Shown: in pieces, positions 1 through 5,924 of the stretch
How positions within the stretch are numbered: position 1 is the first letter of the stretch
Layout: each line of letters starts with the position of its first letter
DNA from: Boseongicola sp. SB0675_bin_26
GTDB taxonomy: Bacteria > Pseudomonadota > Alphaproteobacteria > Rhodobacterales > Rhodobacteraceae
Direction: 5' to 3'
Assembly: GCA_009843725.1 (NCBI GenBank)
Contig: VYCX01000420.1
Location: forward strand, 1 to 6,309
DNA: 6,309 nt
Program-made: the position numbers and the translations under genes
The notes under the pieces: generated by a model
Databases searched by the model: none
The model's input: the letters and a program-made list of their open reading frames with translations, nothing else
Told to the model about the DNA's origin: nothing

Positions 1-2
1 GC

Positions 3-179
3 TATTCCGACACTCACGCACGCGGCCTGTCGAAATTCGACAGGGTTCTTGGCATCGTGGATCAGGTCACAGGTCGCCCAGATGCAGCCACCTGCACAAG
101 GCGCCTTCGCGAAGCTGCGCTCCTGGACGAGGACGGCAAGGCGCTCACCGAAGCGATCAGAGCCATCGAGAGGTCGTAG
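3..179 (+). CDS. C-terminal end of a probable indolepyruvate/2-oxoacid oxidoreductase beta subunit (5' end outside window)
   Basis: An open frame enters from the left edge in frame 3 and ends at TAG 177-179, giving the last 58 residues. The visible protein starts YSDTHARGLSKFDRV and includes LREAALLDEDGKAL near its end. The composition is protein-like: charged and helical, with Ala/Arg/Glu/Leu rich amphipathic stretches. The 'GYSDTHARG..KFDR' pattern is what I remember from the C-terminal region of the large proteobacterial indolepyruvate oxidoreductase beta subunit family. These enzymes oxidatively decarboxylate aryl-pyruvates with thiamine pyrophosphate and Fe-S centres in the cytoplasm. 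That assignment is from memory of the family, and no catalytic part is visible. The antisense frame is also open throughout, but its translation downstream of the Phd-like segment resembles no protein, so the + frame is preferred. It converges with the - strand antitoxin remnant. Confidence 0.55.
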   Translation, partial: YSDTHARGLSKFDRVLGIVDQVTGRPDAATCTRRLREAALLDEDGKALTEAIRAIERS

Positions 180-188
180 CGCACGACC
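172..188 (+). terminator. Perfect 6-bp hairpin at the stop codon, possible weak terminator
   Basis: GGTCGT (172-177), a 5-base loop, and ACGACC (183-188) form a perfect GC-rich stem that overlaps the TAG stop of the preceding gene. No T-run follows on either strand, so it is not a classical intrinsic terminator. It may still slow polymerase or mark the transcript end between the converging units. Confidence 0.25.
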
Positions 189-277
189 CGAACGAACCCT
201 CAAGTGCCGGCAATGTGGCAGGCGGCCCGTCACCACGTACGAGGCCTGCACCAGCAGGACGCGCTCCAGGGACGGCT

Positions 278-530
278 TGGTGGACCAGCATCTCGACGGC
301 GCAAGATTCTGGCTTCGCGCCGTTGCGACGCCTGCGGCAGCCTTCTCGACCGTGCGCGTTGGCACGGCAAAGATGGGCTTGCGCCGATTCAGTCGCCCTG
401 TCGGTTTCTCGAGAGCGACCAATCGGGCAACGGCATGCCCATCCATGGCCAAAGCGACTTCTTTCCCCGCCTTTGCTCGCCGGACCAGATCTGCACGTCC
501 TGCCTTGGCATCTGCGACCGACATCTGCAT
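278..530 (-). pseudogene. Phd/YefM-family antitoxin, orphan and apparently degraded at its C-terminus
   Basis: Reading the - strand from ATG at 530 gives a Phd/YefM-type antitoxin. Residues 1-20 (MQMSVADAKAGRADLVRRAK) and the following AGKEVALAMDGHAVARLVAL match the family's N-terminal DNA-binding fold, which usually reads 'V.DAK..L..LV.RAEAGEEV.LTRHG.PVARLV'. The middle (RLNRRKPIF..., then TARSQN at residues 70-75) also fits the alphaproteobacterial subfamily. There the 'ARSQ' is normally followed by an acidic tail like DFLYDDDGLP and a stop after about 80-90 residues. Here the frame reads NLAPSRCW instead, misses its stop and stays open to the left edge of the window. A faint tail (R-D-A-G-P-P, about 278-295) sits in another frame, suggesting a small indel. 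Family members bind their own promoter and neutralise a PIN (VapC) or RelE/Doc toxin encoded just downstream. No such toxin is present in the 100 bases before the converging gene. Identification of the family is fairly firm; decay is inferred. Confidence 0.62.
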
Positions 531-746
531 GGCTGCATCATTGACTGGTTTCGGAAATTGAACGCGGACGTGGCCGCATGGCCGAGCGCTTTGGCCGCTT
601 GGGAAATTGAGTGAAAGCCACGAAACTGCCTTTGTTCAAGTCTTCGGTACAGGCGTGGCCATGAGCGGATGAAGCGTCAGCAGGCCGAAACAGTTGAGGC
701 AGTGGAGCAACTGGAAATCGAGGGGTTGAATCCAAGTCCGCACTGA

Positions 747-758
747 GTTGCATGTAAC
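747..758. promoter_or_regulatory. Imperfect palindrome upstream of the MazE-type gene, candidate operator
   Basis: GTTGCATGTAAC is symmetric at 5 of its 6 base pairs around a central CATG. It lies directly before the ribosome site of the antitoxin gene. Type II antitoxins commonly repress their own promoter through short palindromes in this position. A weak TTGAAT (726-731) upstream might be a -35 element, but I see no convincing -10. The role is inferred from position and symmetry only. Confidence 0.3.
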
Positions 759-759
759 G

Positions 760-766
760 AAAGGGG
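760..766 (+). promoter_or_regulatory. Ribosome binding site of the MazE-type antitoxin
   Basis: AAAGGGG lies 5 bases before ATG 772. It is one of the better ribosome sites in the window and supports 772 as the original start of the antitoxin, even though that frame is now broken. Confidence 0.6.
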
Positions 767-771
767 CCGTC

Positions 772-970
772 ATGCCAACTCCAGTTTCAGAGCGTGTCCG
801 GAAGCGCAGGGCTGCGCCCTGTCCAAGCCTGGGTGCCCGACACGCGCCGTCACGGCTTCGCCGCGGATTGTCGTCGTCAGGCGCGGCTAGTCGCCGGGGC
901 GGATGAGCGTGACGCGGATCCGGCGGCATTGATGGACTCTGCCCTGAACGACCTGGATGAATGGCGGTGA
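772..970 (+). pseudogene. MazE-type antitoxin (DUF3018-like) with a frameshift near the N-terminus
   Basis: From ATG 772 the first residues MPTPVSERVRKRRAA are the hallmark N-terminus of the small alphaproteobacterial MazE-family antitoxins. After this the frame turns to nonsense and stops at TGA 904-906 (44 codons). The expected continuation sits one frame over: LRPVQAWVPDTRRHGF, then ADCRRQARLV..., ending MDSALNDLDEWR with TGA 968-970 overlapping the toxin ATG. Family members usually read 'RRAALRAAGLRPVQ'. Here about five residues are absent at the junction near 810-815, as expected if about 20 bases were lost between short 'GGGCTGCG'-like repeats. The acidic C-terminal half, which in MazE-like proteins wraps the toxin, is intact in its own frame. 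GTG at 794 could start a 58-residue N-terminally altered product but lacks a clear ribosome site. Alternative explanation: a sequence or assembly error. Family identity is confident; loss of function is likely but unproven. Confidence 0.8.
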
Positions 971-1293
971 GGAGGGGCGAACTGGTGACCGTCGCCCAGC
1001 CGGGCGACTTCGGCAAGCCGCGCCCTGCGCTGATCATTCAGGCGGACCAGTTTGCTGATCATGGCGCCGTGGCAACTCTGCCAATCATGTCCACGATGGT
1101 TGATGCGCCACTCCTGCGCTTGACAGTTGAGCCCTCTGCCGAAAACGGACTGCGCATGGCCTCGCAGATCATGCTGGACAAGCCCATGACCGTGAGGGCC
1201 GACAGGACCGGGCCAACCATTGGTCAGATTGACGAGACCGCCATGATCAGCGTGAGCCGTTCGTTGGCGATTTTTCCAGGTTTGGCTGGATGA
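961..1293 (+). CDS. mazF: MazF/PemK-family toxin (mRNA interferase)
   Basis: The frame encodes 110 residues, the usual length of this family. Toxins of this type are small SH3-like beta-barrel ribonucleases that cut mRNA at short sequences and arrest growth when not bound by their antitoxin. Visible landmarks are RRGELVTV (residues 4-11) forming the first strand, GKPRPALIIQ (18-27) with the Arg that corresponds to the catalytic Arg of E. coli MazF, PIMST (41-45) with Ser/Thr where the catalytic Thr is expected, MASQIMLDK (66-74), and IGQID (88-92) before the C-terminal helix. No key part is missing. ATG 961 overlaps the antitoxin stop (968-970) by 10 bases, the standard coupled arrangement, and there is no strong ribosome site of its own. 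The toxin frame is clean while its antitoxin is frameshifted, which is unusual because a free active toxin should be harmful. It may be poorly translated, mutated in an unseen way, or neutralised by another antitoxin or a residual antitoxin fragment. Confidence 0.88.
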   Translation: MAVRRGELVTVAQPGDFGKPRPALIIQADQFADHGAVATLPIMSTMVDAPLLRLTVEPSAENGLRMASQIMLDKPMTVRADRTGPTIGQIDETAMISVSRSLAIFPGLAG

Positions 1294-1629
1294 AACAACG
1301 CCCACCAATCACGGAAGAATTGGCGAAATTGAACTCGTTGACGGGGCGAAGGCAACAGAAGCCTCCCAGAAGTCCGGATGGTTGGCATCTACTTCGAGAA
1401 CAGGTCCGCCGCCGGCACATGCTTGAGCGCAACAGGTCACTGGCGCACGGACAAAGTGCGAAGGGCACGATCCCGTGGTTTGACCGACTCGCCTGCATCC
1501 CAAGGCCAAATGGAACCCGGGCGCACTGTCTGCCCTTCGCGACGGCACTCGTGGTCGAAAAGGGGGTTCATGCGCACAGTGTCAGCCTTTCCGCTTCCCC
1601 CGTTGCAACAGGGACATGCGGTAGAATCG
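1294..1629. other. Non-coding stretch between toxin and tRNA; nothing supportable
   Basis: These 336 bases carry several overlapping open frames on both strands, but none gives a recognisable or protein-like product. One + frame runs from ATG 1290 across the whole region and through the antisense of the tRNA, so it cannot be a gene. I see no terminator with a T-run, no repeat pair and no integrase. It may be debris of a lost insertion beside the tRNA. Confidence 0.5.
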
Positions 1630-1719
1630 TGGCGGAGGAGGTGGGATTCGAACCCACGGTACGCTTTCACGCACGCCGGTTTTCAAGACCGGTGCATTCG
1701 ACCACTCTGCCACTCCTCC
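1630..1719 (-). tRNA. tRNA-Ser (anticodon UGA)
   Basis: On the - strand the acceptor 5' half GGAGGAG (1719-1713) pairs with CTCCTCC (1640-1634), followed by discriminator G (1633) and an encoded CCA (1632-1630). The anticodon stem CCGGT/ACCGG encloses the loop CTTGAAA, giving anticodon UGA, which reads UCA and related serine codons. A long variable arm follows, with GTGCGT and GCGTAC-like halves, the class II feature expected for serine tRNA. The T arm GTGGG-TTCGAAT-CCCAC is perfect. Length with CCA is 90 bases, normal for tRNA-Ser. The 3' end points left, toward the toxin-antitoxin remnants; tRNA-Ser 3' ends are common integration sites, but I found no second copy of this end in the window. 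Confidence 0.97.
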
Positions 1720-2122
1720 GACCGGGGCTTGGTATCGGTCGCCGCGTGATTCTGAAAGCCCCCGGTGCAATTCTGCCCGGACCTCGGGAAAGCCCCTTTT
1801 CTTGCAGAAGCGCAAGAGCTAAGCATTTCAGCCAATGCAGGCAGGAGTCAGCCCAGGACGGATCGGGCTGAACGGGCCGCATGAGCCAAGGACGACATGA
1901 ATGACGCGGACGCCAGCCAGCCTTTCATCCAGTTTTCCATGCGGGACTGCGGGCCTGAATCGTGCAAGGCTCCTCCGCTTGCTGACTGCGCATGTCGAAA
2001 ACGCATCCAGGGCCAAAAGTTGCGGATCTCGTGTCTTGCACTCGCCAAGCGCCAATGATCAAGAACCTGGATTTGCCTTGAGCCAGACCGAAGACGCCCG
2101 ACAGGGCGATTGCCTCGCAGAG
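1720..2122. other. Intergenic region upstream of the carboxypeptidase operon
   Basis: About 400 bases lie between the 5' end of the tRNA gene and the preferred start of the carboxypeptidase. The region should hold the leftward tRNA promoter and the rightward operon promoter, but I cannot point to convincing -35/-10 pairs. An in-frame extension of the carboxypeptidase exists from ATG 1901, yet its residues (Ser/Arg/Cys-rich, no motif) look untranslated. No other gene is supported on either strand. Confidence 0.5.
1848..1871. repeat. Perfect 7-bp inverted repeat in the intergenic region
   Basis: TCAGCCC (1848-1854) and GGGCTGA (1865-1871) are exact inverted copies separated by 10 bases. No T-run follows on either strand, so an intrinsic terminator is unlikely. 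It could be a regulator site or an RNA hairpin in the leader of the downstream operon, or simply chance. Confidence 0.35.
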
Positions 2123-3322
2123 TTGCCGTCAAGGGGGACTCGTACCCTGATTGGGCGGATCGCTGCCTTTTCGCTCGTCCTTGCAATGTCCGTCTTTGTC
2201 GCTGCTGCGGTTGCTGCGCAACCCGTATACGAAACCCCCGCGAAGGCCGCGCTCATCTATGACTTCGAGACCGACACGGTACTCTTCGAAAGGGACGCGG
2301 ACAAGCCGAAGCCGCCTGCGTCGATGTCAAAGCTGATGACGCTCTACATGGTCTTCGAGGCACTGAAGGAAGGCCACATCGACCTGGACACGACCTTCAC
2401 CGTCTCGACCAAGGCGCGCAACATGGGCGGCTCGACCATGTTCCTTGATGAAACCGACCGACCCACCACCGAGGAGCTGATCAAGGGGATCGTCGTCCAG
2501 TCCGGCAACGACGCATGCGTGGTCGTGGCGGAAGGGCTGGCCGGAACGGAAGAGGCATTTGCGCAGCGGATGACCCTGCGGGGACGCGAAATCGGGCTCA
2601 AGGACTCGACCTTTGCCAATGCCAGCGGCTGGCCCCATCCACAGCATCGGATGAGCCTCCGCGACCTGGTGAAGCTGGCGGCGCTGCTGATCAAGGATTT
2701 TCCCGAGCATTACGGGTATTTCGCGATGGAGGAATTCGACTATGACGGCCGCTCGCCAGCCAACAGGTTCAACCGCAATCCGGTGCTGGGAACCGGTCTC
2801 GGAGCGGACGGGCTGAAGACCGGGCACACCGAGGAAACCGGCTACAGTCTTGTGGGATCCGCCGTCCAATCCGGGCGGCGCCTGATCTTTGCCTTCACCG
2901 GTCTCGAAAGTGCGGCAGCACGCCGCCGTGAAGCCGAGGCGATGATAGTTTGGGGCCTTCGCCAATTCACCATCAAGGAGGTTGCTTCCAAAGGTGACGT
3001 CATCGGCGAGATTCCAGTCTGGATGGGAAGTCAGTCCAGCGTCAACGCGGTTGCAGGCGATGACTTCCGCATGCCTTTCCCGACCGTTGGACAGGACAGC
3101 GTCACAATACGCTTCGAATACCTCTCGCCGCTCGACGCTCCGATCGCCGAGGGCGCGCAGGTGGCCGAGCTCGTTGTCTCGGTCCCGAGCATCCCAGAAA
3201 GGCGATTCCCGCTTGTCTCGGACCGCGAAGCGACCCGCGGCGGCTTTGTGCCACGCGTGCGCGCTTCGTCCTCCCTTCTGTTTGACATGGCCATCGGGCA
3301 GGTGCAAAGCCTGCTGGAATGA
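2123..3322 (+). CDS. D-alanyl-D-alanine carboxypeptidase (PBP5/6 type, peptidase S11)
   Basis: This periplasmic penicillin-binding protein removes the terminal D-Ala from peptidoglycan pentapeptides and so limits cross-linking. With the TTG start at 2123 it has 399 residues. Residues 1-32 form a Sec signal peptide: Arg-rich start, hydrophobic core IAAFSLVLAMSVFVAAAV, and an Ala-rich cleavage site before QPVYETPAKAAL. All three active-site motifs are present: SMSK at 67-70 (nucleophile Ser67 with Lys70), SGN at 127-129, and KTG at 232-234 followed by the typical GYSLVGSA. The last third is the beta-rich PBP5 C-terminal domain. The extreme end (SSLLFDMAIGQVQSLLE) resembles the amphipathic membrane-anchoring helix. 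Start choice: ATG 1901 would add 74 unrelated residues before the signal peptide, while ATG 2186 would cut through it. TTG 2123 has only a weak ribosome site; a CTG at 2147 has a better AAGGGGG upstream but is a rare start codon. The stop overlaps tmk by 4 bases. Confidence 0.93.
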   Translation: MPSRGTRTLIGRIAAFSLVLAMSVFVAAAVAAQPVYETPAKAALIYDFETDTVLFERDADKPKPPASMSKLMTLYMVFEALKEGHIDLDTTFTVSTKARNMGGSTMFLDETDRPTTEELIKGIVVQSGNDACVVVAEGLAGTEEAFAQRMTLRGREIGLKDSTFANASGWPHPQHRMSLRDLVKLAALLIKDFPEHYGYFAMEEFDYDGRSPANRFNRNPVLGTGLGADGLKTGHTEETGYSLVGSAVQSGRRLIFAFTGLESAAARRREAEAMIVWGLRQFTIKEVASKGDVIGEIPVWMGSQSSVNAVAGDDFRMPFPTVGQDSVTIRFEYLSPLDAPIAEGAQVAELVVSVPSIPERRFPLVSDREATRGGFVPRVRASSSLLFDMAIGQVQSLLE

Positions 3323-3939
3323 ACGCAGGACGCCTTATCACGTTTGAAGGCATGGACGGGTGCGGAAAGTCCACGCAAGCCAGGCTCCTTGCCGAAAGCC
3401 TGGATTCCAAGGGTCTTGACGTCGTCCTGACACGTGAGCCGGGTGGCTCGCCCGGCGCCGAGGAAATCCGTCGGCTTCTGGTCGAAGGCCCTCCCGAACG
3501 CTGGTCAGCCGAAACCGAGATCCTGCTCTTCACGGCGGCAAGGCGCGATCATCTGGAGAAGACCATTCGCCCGGCGCTTGAACGGGGCGCCACCGTCATA
3601 TCGGACCGGTTTGCGGATTCGACGCGCGTGTATCAAGGCGCAGCCCGTCGGGAACTGCGTGCGCTCGTGGACCGGTTCCACGACGCGGTGATAGGCAAGG
3701 ATCCTGACCTGACATTCATAATCGACATGGATCCGTCCGAAGCTCTCAGGCGCGGCCTGGAACGCGATTCAGGCGAACACAGGTTCGAGGAGATGGGGCA
3801 AGGCTTTCAGGATCGCGTGCGCGAGGGATTTCGCGCGCTCGCAGGCGACAATCCCGGCCGATGCCACTTGATCGACGGAAATCGCGGCGTCAATGCCATC
3901 GCACGTGACATCTCCCGGATTGCAGGCCGGAACCCATGA
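3319..3939 (+). CDS. tmk: Thymidylate kinase (dTMP kinase)
   Basis: The enzyme transfers phosphate from ATP to dTMP to give dTDP, the step that commits thymidine nucleotides to dTTP and DNA synthesis in the cytoplasm. The 206-residue length is typical. The P-loop is GMDGCGKST (11-19). TREPGG (38-43) is the conserved substrate-side loop. DRFADSTRVYQG (96-107) is the DR[YF]..S..YQG signature of the family, and the Arg/Glu-rich stretch RRGLERDSGEHRFEEMG (144-160) is the lid region. ATG 3319 shares the ATGA with the carboxypeptidase stop, and the stop of tmk shares ATGA with holB, so translation is probably coupled along one transcript. Nothing is missing or odd. Confidence 0.97.
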   Translation: MNAGRLITFEGMDGCGKSTQARLLAESLDSKGLDVVLTREPGGSPGAEEIRRLLVEGPPERWSAETEILLFTAARRDHLEKTIRPALERGATVISDRFADSTRVYQGAARRELRALVDRFHDAVIGKDPDLTFIIDMDPSEALRRGLERDSGEHRFEEMGQGFQDRVREGFRALAGDNPGRCHLIDGNRGVNAIARDISRIAGRNP

Positions 3940-5042
3940 ATGATGAAAGCCCGCCCGAAGCCGACCGTGCCGAGGGTGCGCCGCATCCGCGCGAGACCCT
4001 CCGGCTGTTTGGTCACAAGGATGCCGTGGCCGAGATCCTCGCGTCGCTTGGCAATGACAGAATGCATCATGCCTGGCTCCTGACCGGACCGCGCGGCGTA
4101 GGAAAGGCAACCTTGGCCTGGTCAATGGCGCGGAATCTGCTGGCACGAACTGGCGGCGAGGCCGGGAAGAACGGTTCCGCTCCGACGGGCCTGGACATGT
4201 CCGCAGATCATCCCGTTGCCCGCCGTGTCGCCGCATTGTCAGATCCCGGCTGCCTCCTGATCCGGCGTGAATGGGACGCTGACCGCAAGCGCCTGAAGAA
4301 CTGGATCACGGTAGACGAGATCCGGAGGCTCAACCGGTTTCTTGGCCTGACCGCCACCGATGGAGGATGCCGAGTCGTCATCCTGGATGCCGCTGACGAC
4401 ATGAACCTTTCCGCCGCAAACGCCCTCCTCAAGCTGCTGGAAGAACCGCCTGGAAACACCGTTCTCATCTTGGTCAGCCACCAGCCGGCGCGACTTCTTC
4501 CCACGATCCGGTCGCGATGCCGGATCATGAGGCTGCGGGAGCTGGACAATGCCGAAATGGATCTCGCCCTGTCGGAAGCCGGCATCACTGCAGAAAGCGC
4601 CGGCGGACTTCACGCCCTTGCACACGGCTCGGTCGGCGAAGCTGTCCGGCTGGTGAACGAAGGCGGCCTTGAACTCTACGGAGAGGTCATGGACGTGATC
4701 GCCACGGCGCCATCCATGGACCGGGCCAAGTTGCTGAAGTTCGCCGAAAAGGCATCGGCACGCGGAGCCGAACGGCGATTCGATCTGGCCGCAAGGTTGC
4801 TGGATCGGGCGCTGGCCCGCCTCGCGCGAACCGCCGCAGGAATGCCTCCCGATTCCGAGGTGACGTCGGGCGAGATCGAAACGCTCAGGCGGCTCGGCGC
4901 GAGCACCGGTCGTGCGCACGCATGGGCGGAACTGCAGCAGGAACTGTCGACGCGATTGACGCATGGCCGGGAAGTCAACATTGATCCGGCAAGCCTGCTC
5001 ACGGACGCATTCCTCCGGATCGAGGCAACGGCCGCCCTCTGA
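3936..5042 (+). CDS. holB: DNA polymerase III subunit delta'
   Basis: Delta' is the rigid subunit of the clamp-loader complex, working with delta and the tau/gamma subunits to place the beta sliding clamp on primed DNA. The protein has 368 residues. The N-terminal AAA+ module shows HHAWLLTGPRGVGKATLAW with the Walker A-type loop at 51-59. VVILDAADDMN (147-157) follows, then SAANALLKLLEEPP (159-172), the strongest family signature, and TIRSRCR (190-196) with the SRC sensor motif. The C-terminal helical collar domain is less conserved. Unlike E. coli delta', no cluster of four zinc-binding cysteines is seen between the two Walker regions: only isolated Cys106 and Cys145 occur. The ATG overlaps the tmk stop, and GGAA lies just before it. 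tmk-holB adjacency is widespread in bacteria and supports the assignment. Confidence 0.95.
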   Translation: MNDESPPEADRAEGAPHPRETLRLFGHKDAVAEILASLGNDRMHHAWLLTGPRGVGKATLAWSMARNLLARTGGEAGKNGSAPTGLDMSADHPVARRVAALSDPGCLLIRREWDADRKRLKNWITVDEIRRLNRFLGLTATDGGCRVVILDAADDMNLSAANALLKLLEEPPGNTVLILVSHQPARLLPTIRSRCRIMRLRELDNAEMDLALSEAGITAESAGGLHALAHGSVGEAVRLVNEGGLELYGEVMDVIATAPSMDRAKLLKFAEKASARGAERRFDLAARLLDRALARLARTAAGMPPDSEVTSGEIETLRRLGASTGRAHAWAELQQELSTRLTHGREVNIDPASLLTDAFLRIEATAAL

Positions 5043-5123
5043 CGTCGGGACCACGGCGGGATCCCGAGCCGACGACGGTGCCCCCGGGTTGACGCCCTAC
5101 CAGAACCTACCCATACGGAACCA
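5043..5123 (+). promoter_or_regulatory. Spacer before tatD with hairpin and weak promoter-like elements
   Basis: The 81 bases after holB contain a possible hairpin, CGGC (5054-5057) pairing with GCCG (5068-5071) around a GGGATCCC core, without a T-run. TTGACG (5089-5094) resembles a -35 box; 17 bases later CATACG (5112-5117) is only a weak -10. If used, transcription would start at about the tatD ATG, giving a leaderless message. This is speculative; read-through from holB is at least as likely. Confidence 0.25.
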
Positions 5124-5924
5124 ATGTCAATTCCGGCCAGGATCACGGACAGCCATTGCCATCTTGATTTTCCCGAGTTCGATGGCGAGCTTGGCAACGT
5201 CGTCGCTCGCGCTGCCGACCGAGGCGTTCATCGCATGGTGACAATCTGCACACGGCTTGCCGCCGAACCTGCGATACGCGCTATCGCCGAGACCCATCCG
5301 CCTGTATTCTACGCCGTCGGCATACATCCGATGTCAGTGGCGAAGGAGCCCACGGTGGATGCCGAGGCCTTGGTCTCCCTGTCCGCTCATCCGAAATTCG
5401 TCGGCATCGGCGAATCCGGCCTCGACTACCATTACACGCGGGACAGCATCGCCGTGCAGCAAGAGAGCCTCCGCATTCATGTCGAGGCGGCGCGCCGGAC
5501 CGGACTTCCGCTCGTGATACATGCCCGTGACGCAGACGAGGACATGGCGCGGATCCTGACCGAGGAACATCAGGCGGGCGCGTTTTCCTGCGTGATGCAC
5601 TGCTTTTCCTCCGGACCATCGCTCGCCGAGAGAGCCCTCGAGCTCGGATTCTATCTTTCGATGTCCGGCATTGCCGCCTTCCCCGGAAGTGCCGCTCTCC
5701 GCCAGATTTTCGCTGCGGCGCCGATTGACCGGATTCTGCTGGAAACCGACGCGCCCTATCTTGCCCCGCCGCCCAATCGCGGCAAAAGGAACGAACCGGC
5801 CTTCGTTGCCGACACGGCACGGGTCGGAGCCGAGGTCTTTGGAATGGACTACAAGGAGTTCGCAGATCGAACGGAGGAGAACTTCGAGCGACTCTTTGCG
5901 AAAGCTGCCGCATGGCAGAGTTGA
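5124..5924 (+). CDS. tatD: TatD-family metal-dependent hydrolase (probable DNase)
   Basis: TatD proteins are TIM-barrel, metal-dependent nucleases in the cytoplasm with 3'-5' exonuclease activity on DNA or RNA, linked to repair and nucleic-acid quality control. The 266 residues are the usual length. Metal ligands and signatures are all visible: DSHCHLD (9-15) with the HxH pair, GIHP (66-69), GESGLDYH (96-103) with Glu97, VIHARDA (131-137) with His133, MHCFS (158-162) with His159, ETDAP (207-211) with Asp209, and RNEP (222-225). ATG 5124 places the HxH at residues 11 and 13, normal for the family, although the only ribosome-site-like sequence (GGAA, 5117-5120) is rather close to the start. It follows holB after 81 bases and overlaps the next gene by 13 bases. 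The exact substrate cannot be told from sequence. Confidence 0.96.
   Translation: MSIPARITDSHCHLDFPEFDGELGNVVARAADRGVHRMVTICTRLAAEPAIRAIAETHPPVFYAVGIHPMSVAKEPTVDAEALVSLSAHPKFVGIGESGLDYHYTRDSIAVQQESLRIHVEAARRTGLPLVIHARDADEDMARILTEEHQAGAFSCVMHCFSSGPSLAERALELGFYLSMSGIAAFPGSAALRQIFAAAPIDRILLETDAPYLAPPPNRGKRNEPAFVADTARVGAEVFGMDYKEFADRTEENFERLFAKAAAWQS

Larger units (their letters stand above)
531..771. other. Divergent spacer between the two antitoxins; no firm gene
   Basis: These 241 bases lie between the leftward Phd-type remnant and the rightward MazE-type gene and should contain both promoters. One short open stretch in the + direction (TGA at 612, then open to TGA 744-746, with an ATG at 669) would end in a 25-residue peptide containing KRQQAETVEAVEQLEIEG. 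It reads like a helical protein end and could be a gene remnant, but I cannot place it in a family, and it has no clear ribosome site. No transposon end or repeat was seen. Confidence 0.45.

Noticed and set aside
49..561. + frame of 170 codons containing LKCRQCGRRPVTTYEAC, hinting at a zinc ribbon
   Set aside because: Most of it is antisense to the Phd-type antitoxin, and only one CxxC pair exists in this frame. Its first part overlaps the better-supported oxidoreductase tail.
877..1308. - strand frame opposite mazF
   Set aside because: Shadow of the toxin and antitoxin genes; low-complexity, no family pattern.
1437..1670. - strand frame of 77 codons downstream of the tRNA
   Set aside because: It begins inside the tRNA 3' half (GFESHLLRH type false peptide) and has no ribosome site or similarity I can name.
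1..1720. Search for CRISPR repeats, transposon ends or duplicated tRNA 3' end
   Set aside because: No regularly spaced repeats, inverted terminal repeats or second copy of the tRNA end were seen by eye.
1776..1788. CCCG/CGGG mini-hairpin upstream of the tRNA
   Set aside because: Only four base pairs and no T-run; expected by chance in GC-rich DNA.
1290..1871. Long + frame (193 codons) crossing the tRNA gene
   Set aside because: It translates the antisense strand of tRNA-Ser (giving the well-known false peptide EEVGFEPT), and the rest has no protein-like pattern.
2327..3307. - strand frame of 326 codons opposite the carboxypeptidase
   Set aside because: The + strand has all three active-site motifs and a signal peptide; the reverse frame is His/Arg-rich noise, typical of high-GC antisense.
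4239..5054. - strand frame of 271 codons opposite holB
   Set aside because: Antisense of a clear clamp-loader gene; no recognisable motif.
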